The notes below the pieces were generated by a model. That model was not told where the DNA came from. It made no database searches and saw only the letters and a list, made by a program, of their open reading frames with translations. 64,000 nucleotides of DNA, from positions 408,563 to 472,562 of the forward strand of contig NZ_WNXY01000003.1 in the NCBI RefSeq assembly GCF_009733815.1, written 5' to 3'. Source of the DNA: Pseudactinotalea suaedae (lineage in GTDB: Bacteria > Actinomycetota > Actinomycetes > Actinomycetales > Beutenbergiaceae). Each line of letters opens with the position of its first letter. The first letter of the stretch is position 1. Below, piece by piece: positions 44,940 to 51,923 of the stretch. The translations under genes and the position numbers were made by a program.

Positions 44940-45407
44940 ATGCCCCGACAGATCGCGACCAACACCCGAGTCGACCGCGCAGCCATGGAGGACTTCGTGC
45001 GGCCGCGCCACCACGGGATCCTCGTGACCACCCGCTCCGACGGCGGCTCGCAGCTCTCCCCCGTGACGATGGGCCTGTCCGCCGAGGGCCAGGTGGTGAT
45101 CTCGACCTACCCCGACCGGGCGAAGGCCGTGAACCTGCGGCAGCGCTCGGCGGCCTCGGTGTGCGTGCTGTCCGACGACTTCGGCGGCGCCTGGGTGCAG
45201 CTCGACGGCACCGCCGAGGTGATCGACCCGCCCGACTCCGTGGAGCCCCTCGTGGAGTACTTCCGCTGCATCTCCGGAGAGCACCCCGACTGGGACGAGT
45301 ACCGCGAGGCGATGCGCAAGCAGGCCAAGTCGCTGATCCGCATCACGATCGAGCGCTGGGGCCCGATCGCCACCGGCGGCTTCCCCGCCCGCCTCGCGGA
45401 CGCCTGA
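44940..45407 (+). CDS. PPOX-class F420-dependent flavin/deazaflavin oxidoreductase
   Basis: 155 aa split-barrel protein. HHGILVTTRSDGGSQLSPVTMGLSAEG and ISTYPDRAKAVNLRQRSAASVCVLSDDF match the pyridoxamine 5'-phosphate oxidase-like F420-binding group (TIGR03618 type). GGGAGG lies 8 nt before the ATG. It is 17 nt after the transglutaminase gene and may share its transcript. The stop is followed by two palindromic repeats. Confidence 0.87.
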   Translation: MPRQIATNTRVDRAAMEDFVRPRHHGILVTTRSDGGSQLSPVTMGLSAEGQVVISTYPDRAKAVNLRQRSAASVCVLSDDFGGAWVQLDGTAEVIDPPDSVEPLVEYFRCISGEHPDWDEYREAMRKQAKSLIRITIERWGPIATGGFPARLADA

Positions 45408-45432
45408 CCCGCGTCCTCCCCCTTCCCTTCTC

Positions 45433-45483
45433 CGGTTCGAGGTAATCGGCCACCACCGCAGGGGACCCGATTACCTCGAACCG
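45433..45483. repeat. Palindromic intergenic repeat, copy 1
   Basis: Arms CGGTTCGAGGTAATCGG (45433-45449) and its exact complement (45467-45483), 17 bp each, enclose a 17-nt loop. Located 26 bp after the PPOX stop and facing the convergent map gene. Probably also a bidirectional terminator. Confidence 0.9.
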
Positions 45484-45543
45484 CGGGAAGGAGAGGGAGC
45501 GGGCGGGGGGAGCAGCAGAGCCGCACGGCAGCACCGCCGTCGC

Positions 45544-45592
45544 GGGTCGAGGTAAACGGGTACCACCTCGCGGCTGCGGATTACCTCGAACC
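45544..45592. repeat. Palindromic intergenic repeat, copy 2
   Basis: Imperfect arms (13 of 16 pairs) around TCGAGGTAA/TTACCTCGA. Its right side is identical to copy 1 for 22 bp (45469-45490 and 45579-45600), 110 bp apart, while loops differ. The spacer between copies and the following 55 bp are G-rich (GGGGGA runs). Confidence 0.85.
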
Positions 45593-45656
45593 GCGGGAAG
45601 GGGGACGCGCGAAGGGGGAGGCGCGAGGGCGGGAGGGGGAGGCGGAGGGGCGGGGG

Positions 45657-46424
45657 TCAGCTGCGGGCGGTGAGGACCAGGGGGCCGTCGTGGGTGACGG
45701 CGATCGTGTGCTCGCTGTGGGCGCCGCGGGAGCCGTCGGCGCTGCGGAGCGTCCACCCGTCGGGGTCGGTGTAGATCTGGTCGGTGCCGAGCATGAACCA
45801 GGGCTCGATCGCGATCACGAGCCCCGGGCGCAGCGGCAGCCCGCGGCCGGCGCGGCCGGCGTTCGGCACGTGCGGCTCGCCGTGCATGGTGCGGCCCACG
45901 CCGTGACCGCCGAAGTCGGTGTTGACCCCCCAGCCGTGCGCCTGAGCGATCGCGCCGATCGCGGCCGCGATGTCACCAACCTTGTTGCCGACGACGGCGG
46001 CCTCGATGCCCCGAGCCAGCGCCTCCTCGGTCGCGGCGATGATCTCGAGGTCCTCCTGGCGCGGGGTCCCCACGACCATGCTCATCGCGGAGTCGGCGAC
46101 CCAGCCCTCGAGCTTGGCGGCGAAGTCGACCGAGAGGAGATCGCCGTCGGCCAGCGTGTAGTCGTGCGGCAGACCGTGCAGCACCGCGTCGTTGACCGAG
46201 GTGCACAGCACCTTGCCGAACGGGCTGGCCCCGAACGAGGGGTGGTAGTCGATGTAGCAGGACTCGGCACCGGCCTTGCGGATCATCTCGTGCGCGAGCG
46301 CGTCGAGCTCGAGCAGGTTGACCCCGACGGCGGCCTTCTCGGCCAGGGCGGTCAGCACATCGGCGACGAACGCGCCGGCCGGTCGCATCGCCTCGATCTC
46401 GGACGGGGTCTTGAGCTCGATCAC
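45657..46424 (-). CDS. map: Type I methionine aminopeptidase
   Basis: 255 aa. Removes N-terminal methionine from new proteins. All five metal ligands are present: Asp100, Asp111, His174, Glu207, Glu238, plus the substrate-binding His83. There is no N-terminal zinc-finger or SH3-binding extension. It stands alone and not in the usual secY-adk-map-infA operon, so it may be a second map copy. The GTG start is 6 nt after TAGTCT, predicting a leaderless mRNA. Converges on the palindromic repeats. Confidence 0.97.
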   Translation of the reverse strand: MIELKTPSEIEAMRPAGAFVADVLTALAEKAAVGVNLLELDALAHEMIRKAGAESCYIDYHPSFGASPFGKVLCTSVNDAVLHGLPHDYTLADGDLLSVDFAAKLEGWVADSAMSMVVGTPRQEDLEIIAATEEALARGIEAAVVGNKVGDIAAAIGAIAQAHGWGVNTDFGGHGVGRTMHGEPHVPNAGRAGRGLPLRPGLVIAIEPWFMLGTDQIYTDPDGWTLRSADGSRGAHSEHTIAVTHDGPLVLTARS

Positions 46425-46430
46425 CCGCCC

Positions 46431-46436
46431 AGACTA
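46431..46436 (-). promoter_or_regulatory. -10 box of leaderless map transcript
   Basis: TAGTCT on the minus strand is 6 nt before the GTG of map. Confidence 0.5.
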
Positions 46437-46504
46437 AAGGCTCGACGGCGTGTCGCACGCCTGAGCGCCGGTGCGGCCCGGCAGACTCGTGACCAGGCAA
46501 AGCG

Positions 46505-46537
46505 AAGGCCCCTCGGAGTAGGCGTCCGAGGGGCCTT
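46505..46537. terminator. Strong terminator-like hairpin with no gene ending at it
   Basis: AAGGCCCCTCGGA/TCCGAGGGGCCTT, 13 bp, 7-nt loop. It is upstream of both flanking genes, so it may end an unannotated transcript. Confidence 0.7.
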
Positions 46538-47249
46538 GCCTTGTTCGTCGACACTGGTGGCCGAGGGATGAACCACCGGCCGCGACCGCGAACCCGAGGG
46601 TTCGCCGCCCCCGCCGAGGCGGGTGGCCGTTCGATGAACTGAACCGGTCGGGCCGTTCGGTGAGCGGGCGTCATCCTCGCCACCCGGCACGCTCGGAGCC
46701 GAAGCTCCTCACTGCCGGTCACCGCCGGTGTCCGATCGATCTCGGTATCGTCCGTGGGAATCGGTCCGGGTCTCCCCGTTGTCCTCATCCGACCTCGATC
46801 CGGTTGCCCGGGTCGAGGCTCCGATCGCGTCGGACGCGGTGCTGCCACCTCCTGCCGCGGACCAGCTCCCCGAACCACCTCTCGGTCTCCCGAGCGGGTT
46901 CGGATCGGCACCGGAACCGCATCTGGAGGGGCCTTCACCCCGCCTTCGCGATCGACTGGTCGATCTCGATGGCTTAGTTCTAGTGGGGCGCACGGGGCAC
47001 GGCAAGAGGGTTCGACGACCCAATATTTATCCCCAGTCGACGCACAGGTCGGTCCACAGGCCGACCTGCGCCGATGCACTTCGTCCACACCCCTGTGCGC
47101 CATATTTGTGGACAACCCACGACGCCGGAGCCCCGCGACGGCCGCCGCGCGACCGCCGGGTGAACGGTACGTGAACTGCACACACGCCCGACCACAGGCT
47201 GTGGGGAACGCGACACCTCCCCAGGCGAGGGACGCCGTCGGCACGCAGA

Positions 47250-47255
47250 TAGGTT
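47250..47255 (+). promoter_or_regulatory. -10 box of leaderless Nudix transcript
   Basis: TAGGTT is 6 nt before the GTG at 47262. Confidence 0.5.
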
Positions 47256-47261
47256 GACAGG

Positions 47262-47678
47262 GTGAGCAAACCCCTCGTCGTCGCAGCCGCGATCGTCGAT
47301 GACCTCGACGCTCCCAGCCGGCTGCTCGGCGCCCGACGCTCCGCGCCGAAGTCCCTGGCCGGCCGATGGGAGTTCCCGGGCGGCAAGGTCGAGCCGGGCG
47401 AGCCGGAGCTCGACGCCCTCCACCGCGAGCTCGCCGAGGAGCTGGGTGTCACGGCCACCGTCGGCGCCCTGGTCCCCGCACCCGACGGCGGCGACTGGCC
47501 GATCACCAAGGGGTACTGGATGCGGCTGTGGTTCGCCTCGATCGAGGGTGACCCCGAGCCGCTCGCCGACCACGACGAGCTCCGGTGGCTGACGGTCGAC
47601 GAGCTGGGTTCGGTGCCGTGGCTCGATGCCGACCTGCCGATCGTCGACGTCGTGCGCGCCGCGATGACCCGCACCTGA
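47262..47678 (+). CDS. Nudix hydrolase, MutT/8-oxo-dGTP or CTP pyrophosphohydrolase type
   Basis: 138 aa. A perfect Nudix box GX5EX7REUXEEXGU spans Gly41 to Val63 (Glu47, Arg55-Glu56, Glu59-Glu60). The start KPLVVAAAIVDD and the WEFPGGK context are those of the small MutT group that sanitises oxidised dGTP or hydrolyses CTP. Single domain, cytosolic. Convergence with nothing nearby; the TetR gene follows in the same direction after 55 bp. Confidence 0.92.
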   Translation: MSKPLVVAAAIVDDLDAPSRLLGARRSAPKSLAGRWEFPGGKVEPGEPELDALHRELAEELGVTATVGALVPAPDGGDWPITKGYWMRLWFASIEGDPEPLADHDELRWLTVDELGSVPWLDADLPIVDVVRAAMTRT

Positions 47679-47695
47679 TCCACCTGTTTCAGACA

Positions 47696-47709
47696 GATTC
47701 GTCCGAATC
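47696..47709. promoter_or_regulatory. Probable TetR operator
   Basis: GATTCGTCCGAATC is a palindrome with 6-bp arms and a TC centre, 24 bp upstream of the TetR gene and just upstream of its -10 box. It probably mediates autorepression. Confidence 0.6.
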
Positions 47710-47721
47710 GTCACGACATGG

Positions 47722-47727
47722 CAAGAT
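47722..47727 (+). promoter_or_regulatory. -10 box of leaderless TetR transcript
   Basis: CAAGAT lies 6 nt before the GTG at 47734. Confidence 0.4.
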
Positions 47728-47733
47728 GCGTAG

Positions 47734-48324
47734 GTGCCCAAGATCATCGGCTCGACGCTCGCTGAGCATCGGGAGCAAGTCCGTACCCGGCTGTTCAGCG
47801 CCCTTGCGCGGCTGATGGACGCGACCGGCTTCGACACCCTGACGATGTCGGACATCGCCGCCGAGGCCGGGGTGGGGCGCACCTCGGTGTACAACCACTT
47901 CGCCGACAAGGAGTCGCTCCTGATCGGCTACATCGAGCACGAGACCGGGGCCTTTCTCGTCGGGCTGCGCGAAGCCCTGGAAGGCGTGACCGACCCCGAG
48001 GAGCGGCTGCGCGTCTACATCCGCCAGCAGATGTCGCTCACCACCACCTACCACCCCGCGCCCGGCCCGGACCTGCGGTCGCTCGTCTCCCGTGACACGG
48101 TGGCGCGGCTGCGCGAGCACGTCCGCGAGGTCGAGCTGCTGCTGCGCGAGATCCTCACCGACGGCGTCGAGGCCGGCCGCCTCCCCGAGCAGGACGTCGA
48201 CTCCGTGGTGCCGCTCGTCCACGCCTGCCTGACCGGGCGCGCGGCGCTGCGGGACCCGGGCGAGCGCGACCGAGCGGTGAGCGCCACCGAGGAGTTCGTG
48301 CTCCGCGCCGTCGGCGCAGCCTGA
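47734..48324 (+). CDS. TetR-family transcriptional regulator
   Basis: 196 aa. HTH at residues 30-55 (LTMSDIAAEAGVGRTSVYNHF), then a helical effector domain. GTG start with no Shine-Dalgarno but a close -10 box. An upstream palindrome suggests self-control. Its stop faces the VOC gene 16 bp away. No clear target other than itself. Confidence 0.9.
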   Translation: MPKIIGSTLAEHREQVRTRLFSALARLMDATGFDTLTMSDIAAEAGVGRTSVYNHFADKESLLIGYIEHETGAFLVGLREALEGVTDPEERLRVYIRQQMSLTTTYHPAPGPDLRSLVSRDTVARLREHVREVELLLREILTDGVEAGRLPEQDVDSVVPLVHACLTGRAALRDPGERDRAVSATEEFVLRAVGAA

Positions 48325-48340
48325 CCGGTCCGCACCACGC

Positions 48341-49027
48341 CTAGGTGGGCGGGGCGAAGACGCAGAACTCGTTGCCCTCCGGGTCCGCCAGCACGGTCCA
48401 GCGCCCCCCGTCCCACAGGTGGGTGGCGCCTCGGACGAGCAGCCCGTCGACGCGTCCCTGGACGTCCCAGTGCAACCGGTTGGGCTCGGTGCGTGGCTCG
48501 GGCACTGCGTTGAAGTCGAGGGTCATCTGCTGGTCGACCGCGACCCCGGTCAGCGTCCACCAGTCGTCCTCGGGCTGGGTCGTCGGCGCCACGCCGAAGA
48601 CCTCGCCCCACCACCGCGCCTGCGCGGCCGGGTCGACGCAGTCGATCCCGATGCCGTGGACTCGGTATGCCGGCAGCTCGGCCGACGAGCGCAGGAACGC
48701 GCAGAACTCGTTGTCTTCCGGGTCGGCCATGACGGTCCAGCCCAGGCCCGTCTCGGACGCCGGGGCGAGCACCCGGGCGCCGAGCGCGACGAGGTCGTCG
48801 ACCGCGCCGCAGTAGACATCCAGGTGGAGCCGGTTCTTGACGCGGTGGGGCCGGTCGACCGCGTTCACCCACATCGTGTGCCGCGACGTCGGTCCCTCCA
48901 GGCGACGGTGCTCGGTGGGGCCGGCCAGCTCCAAGCCGGCGACCGCCGCCCAGAACCGGGACTGGCCGTCGACGTCGAGCGCATCGATGCAGAGGTCCTG
49001 CCAGGTCACGAGCGGTCCGATGCTCAT
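48341..49027 (-). CDS. Two-domain VOC (glyoxalase-like) protein
   Basis: 228 aa made of two similar VOC domains (about 8-112 and 118-228). Each ends with a related motif: WTVMADPEDNEFCAF and WTVLADPEGNEFCVF. The pseudo-dimer arrangement of paired beta-alpha-beta-beta-beta units is normal for the family. The metal and substrate are not deducible. Start ATG 49027; longer frame upstream is not supported. Confidence 0.88.
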   Translation of the reverse strand: MSIGPLVTWQDLCIDALDVDGQSRFWAAVAGLELAGPTEHRRLEGPTSRHTMWVNAVDRPHRVKNRLHLDVYCGAVDDLVALGARVLAPASETGLGWTVMADPEDNEFCAFLRSSAELPAYRVHGIGIDCVDPAAQARWWGEVFGVAPTTQPEDDWWTLTGVAVDQQMTLDFNAVPEPRTEPNRLHWDVQGRVDGLLVRGATHLWDGGRWTVLADPEGNEFCVFAPPT

Positions 49028-49101
49028 CGGGTCAGTGAAGCAGGACTGCCGGCTCCCCGCGGCTATCCGGAACCGCTGCAGGTCCGGTCCCCCGGCCTCG
49101 G

Positions 49102-49446
49102 TCAGGGCTGCTCCTTGACCAGATGGAGCAGCCAGTCCCGCCCGGTGTCGATCAAGGCGTAGCGGCGGGTGCCCTGCTCGCCGTGCAGGTCGAAGACGAA
49201 CCGACGATCGGTGCGGTCGACCAGCGACCACGTGCCGTGGTCGGCGATGCTCTTGTGCTCGTCCACGTACGTCGCGTGACCGAGGTCGTGGTCGGGGACG
49301 GCGACCGCGAGCCGGTCCTGACGGCTGTCGGTCGGCATGCCCTTGGGCACCGCCCACGACCGCAGCACGCCGTCCTCTTCGAGACGGAGGTCGTAGTGCG
49401 GTCGCGGCTTGCGGTGGTCGTGGAGCACGAACACCGGGTCGGCCAT
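49102..49446 (-). CDS. Stand-alone LigD 3'-phosphoesterase (PE) domain protein
   Basis: 114 aa, shorter than typical PE domains (about 150-180). The core is present: VFVLHDHRKPRPHYDLRLE supplies the catalytic His/His/Asp/Arg cluster, followed by SWAVPKGMP and PDHDLGHATY. PE domains trim 3'-phosphate or ribonucleotide ends in bacterial end joining. No ligase or polymerase domain is attached and no Ku gene is in the window. The ATG 49446 is used because the homologous region begins there. Confidence 0.85.
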   Translation of the reverse strand: MADPVFVLHDHRKPRPHYDLRLEEDGVLRSWAVPKGMPTDSRQDRLAVAVPDHDLGHATYVDEHKSIADHGTWSLVDRTDRRFVFDLHGEQGTRRYALIDTGRDWLLHLVKEQP

Positions 49447-49516
49447 GGCCCCATGCTGCCCCACGCCCGCACCACCCGCCATGCCCCACCGCCCGCGACG
49501 ACCGACATGGTCGGGC

Positions 49517-49522
49517 TAGTCT
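49517..49522 (+). promoter_or_regulatory. -10 box of leaderless dienelactone hydrolase transcript
   Basis: TAGTCT is 6 nt before the ATG at 49529. Confidence 0.5.
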
Positions 49523-49528
49523 CGCGAG

Positions 49529-50242
49529 ATGAGCAGCGCGCCCGGTTCCGTCATCCAGATCGAGGTCGACGACGGAGCTCTCCCCGTGCACGTGTACGCG
49601 CCCGAGTCCGGCTCGGGGCCGGGCATCGTGCTGGTGCAGGAGATCTTCGGTGTCTCGCCGTACATCGCCGGCCGGGCTGCCGATCTGGCCGCCGCCGGAT
49701 ACCTGGTGCACGTCCCGGACCTGTACTGGCGGCTGGACGAGCCGGAGCTCGACGAATCCGCGCCCGACCTGCTCCAGCAGGCCATGGGCCGCATGAGCGC
49801 ACTGCCCTGGGAGCACGCCGTCGCCGACACCGCCGCCGCGGTGCGGAACCTGCGCGCGACACCAGAGGTGACCGGACCGATCGGGCTGGTCGGCTTCTGC
49901 TACGGCGGTGGCGTCGCCTTCAACGTCGCGGCGATCGAGCACGTGGACGCTCTCGTGTCCTACTACGGCAGCGCGCTGCCGAACCTGCTCGAGCTGGCAC
50001 CGGCGGTGACGGCGCCCTCGCTGCACCACGTCGGCGAGGCGGACAGCTACCTCCCGACCGCGGCCGTCGCCGCGATCCGCGACGCCGTGACCCGCCCCGG
50101 CGTGGAGCTGCACACCTACCCCGGCGCCGACCACGCCTTCGACAACACGCGACCGGAGTTCCACCACGCCGAGGCCTCCGCGCTGGCGTGGCAGCGCACG
50201 CTCGCCTTCCTCGACACCCACCTCGCGAGGCCGGCCGCATGA
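49529..50242 (+). CDS. Dienelactone hydrolase family protein
   Basis: 237 aa alpha/beta hydrolase. The triad residues are Cys124 (GFCYGGG), Asp172 (GEADSYLP) and His202 (GADHAFDN), with Glu38 (QEIFGV) that activates the Cys in dienelactone hydrolase. Natural substrate is unclear as no aromatic degradation genes are nearby. First of three genes linked by ATGA overlaps. Confidence 0.93.
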   Translation: MSSAPGSVIQIEVDDGALPVHVYAPESGSGPGIVLVQEIFGVSPYIAGRAADLAAAGYLVHVPDLYWRLDEPELDESAPDLLQQAMGRMSALPWEHAVADTAAAVRNLRATPEVTGPIGLVGFCYGGGVAFNVAAIEHVDALVSYYGSALPNLLELAPAVTAPSLHHVGEADSYLPTAAVAAIRDAVTRPGVELHTYPGADHAFDNTRPEFHHAEASALAWQRTLAFLDTHLARPAA

Positions 50243-50937
50243 GGCAGCGGGGACGGGGCAAGTCCGTCGTCGCCGTTCTGGTCGCCCTCGGGCTGCTGAT
50301 CGGCGGCGGCTACCTGGCCGACGGCTGGGTCCGCTCGCAGGTGGAGAGCCGCGTCGAGTCGACGGTCCTCGAGCAGCTCCCGGACCTCGACGCGGACCTC
50401 GACGCCGAGCTCGGCGGCCGCTTCGCGACACCGCAGCTCGTCTCCGGCACCTTGGAGACGATCACGATCACCGCCCCGCAGGCCACGATCGACGGGCTGA
50501 CCCTCACCGACGTCCACATCGTCGCCACCGGTGTCCCGATCCGCGGTTCGGGAGCCGTCGCGAGCGTGCACGCGACCGGCACCGCGCCGACGGCGACCGT
50601 GCTCGCCGCCATCGAGCGCCGGGTCAACCTTCCCGACGGCGTCGAGCTGCAGCTGCTCGACGGCGAGATCGCTGCGGTCGCCACCGTGCTCGGGGTGCCG
50701 CTGGAGGCCTACGTCAGGCTCGTGCCGCAGCCACGTGCCATCACGATCGAGATCGACCGGCTGGTGCTGGGCGGCGCCACCGTCGACGCGGCCGACGTCC
50801 CGTTCGACCTCGGCGGGCTGCTCGGCTCCACGGCGGTCGACCTCGAGATGCTCCCCGAGGGCGTCGAGCTCACCGAGCTCGTGGTCACGCCGGAGGGCAT
50901 CGACCTGGTGCTGGCCGGCACCGACATCGCGGTATGA
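50239..50937 (+). CDS. DUF2993 membrane-anchored protein
   Basis: 232 aa. An N-terminal membrane anchor (KSVVAVLVALGLLIGGGYLAD, about 8-28) is followed by a beta-rich extracytoplasmic domain with alternating hydrophobic residues typical of LmeA/DUF2993 lipid-binding folds. In mycobacteria LmeA is involved in lipoglycan mannan elongation. Overlaps both neighbours by ATGA. Confidence 0.85.
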   Translation: MRQRGRGKSVVAVLVALGLLIGGGYLADGWVRSQVESRVESTVLEQLPDLDADLDAELGGRFATPQLVSGTLETITITAPQATIDGLTLTDVHIVATGVPIRGSGAVASVHATGTAPTATVLAAIERRVNLPDGVELQLLDGEIAAVATVLGVPLEAYVRLVPQPRAITIEIDRLVLGGATVDAADVPFDLGGLLGSTAVDLEMLPEGVELTELVVTPEGIDLVLAGTDIAV

Positions 50938-51923
50938 GCGCGGCGCACGCGGCCCTCGAGCACGTCCGCAGGCTCGCGGAAGCGTCCGCGCCGCTCGACC
51001 CTGCGCCCGCTGCGGAAGCAGCGAGGGCACGCGCCCACGTCACGGTCACCTTCCACCCGGACCGGCCCGGACGCGACGGCCGCACCGCTGCGGAAGGTCT
51101 GGCCCACGACGGCCGGTACCGCACCCAGTTCGAGACGGGCACCTCCTCCGGCGGGCTCGACCACGTGATGCGCGGCGCGCGCTCGGGCTGGGAGCACGTG
51201 ATGTTCGGGGGTGCGTACGACGGCGCCCCGCCCGCCGACCGGCCCCGCTACGGAGGGCTGGACCTGCTGGGTCATCCCGACGGCGCGTGCCCGCGGTTCG
51301 GGTCGACCCACCTGCGGCTGCGCCGCGAGGTCCTGACGCGATGCACGTTCAGCTGGGGCGACAGCGTCACGCAACCGAGCGTCGTCGGCACCTGGGACCG
51401 CCTGGACGCGGTGCTGGCCGCAGCCGCTTCCGCGGGAGCGCCCGAGCTCGAGGGGTGCTCCCGCTCCGGTGCCGACCGCCTCGGCGGCGACATCATCGAG
51501 GTACAGATCCACGGCGGCCTGCGCATGAGCGACGTCGAGGCCGTGGTGAGCGACCCGGCCTACCGGGGCACCGCCGTCGAGCACCACCTCGCCCGGGCGT
51601 GCGAGCGCGACGGTGCGACGCTCGCGTGGCACGACGGGTATGCGCTCCCCGTCGCGAGCCTGGACGAGGAGTTCCGCGGACCCGAGCCCGTGGCGCTGGC
51701 GCGAGCCGTGTGCGACCGGTTCGGCCACGAGGTCATCGACCCCGAGATGCTCGGACGCGCCGCCGTGGCGATCGCCGCGGACCCGACCGGCTGGCCGGGT
51801 CCGGGCGACGTCGTGGAGACGCTGCAGCACCTCAAGTACGTGTGGCACCACCTCGCCGCCTTCGGGTACGGCTCCTCTGAGCTGCCCGAGGCGCGAGCGG
51901 CTCAGCCCAGCGTCTCGGGATAG
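50934..51923 (+). CDS. DUF3626 domain protein
   Basis: 329 aa. VTVTFHPDR, the GRYRTQFETGTSSGGL motif, YGGLDLLGHPDGACPRFGS and GDIIEVQIHGGL are the family signatures. Resembles toxin-like ADP-ribosyl or DUF3626 enzymes but no activity is known. Overlaps DUF2993 (ATGA) and by 22 bp the convergent S9 peptidase. Confidence 0.85.
   Translation: MSAAHAALEHVRRLAEASAPLDPAPAAEAARARAHVTVTFHPDRPGRDGRTAAEGLAHDGRYRTQFETGTSSGGLDHVMRGARSGWEHVMFGGAYDGAPPADRPRYGGLDLLGHPDGACPRFGSTHLRLRREVLTRCTFSWGDSVTQPSVVGTWDRLDAVLAAAASAGAPELEGCSRSGADRLGGDIIEVQIHGGLRMSDVEAVVSDPAYRGTAVEHHLARACERDGATLAWHDGYALPVASLDEEFRGPEPVALARAVCDRFGHEVIDPEMLGRAAVAIAADPTGWPGPGDVVETLQHLKYVWHHLAAFGYGSSELPEARAAQPSVSG

Larger units (their letters stand above)
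46425..47261. other. Gene-free 837-bp region with structured DNA
   Basis: No frame here has a convincing protein. It holds a strong hairpin (46505-46537), two stems with CGAG tetraloops (46588-46605, GCGAACC/GGTTCGC; 46610-46623, CCCGC/GCGGG), a repeated GGCCGTTCG (46625 and 46651), an AT-rich patch CAATATTTATCC (47021-47032) and several TCCACAG or GTGGACAAC words. It could hide a small RNA or be the remains of a lost gene. Confidence 0.6.

Noticed and set aside
46425..46980. RNase P RNA or tmRNA
   Set aside because: I could not find the conserved GAGGAAAGTCC core of RNase P RNA or a tRNA-like end typical of tmRNA.
47019..47120. An origin of replication, based on TTATCCCCAG and TGTGGACAAC words resembling DnaA boxes
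   Set aside because: The words are few and imperfect, and dnaA, dnaN and gyrB are not nearby.
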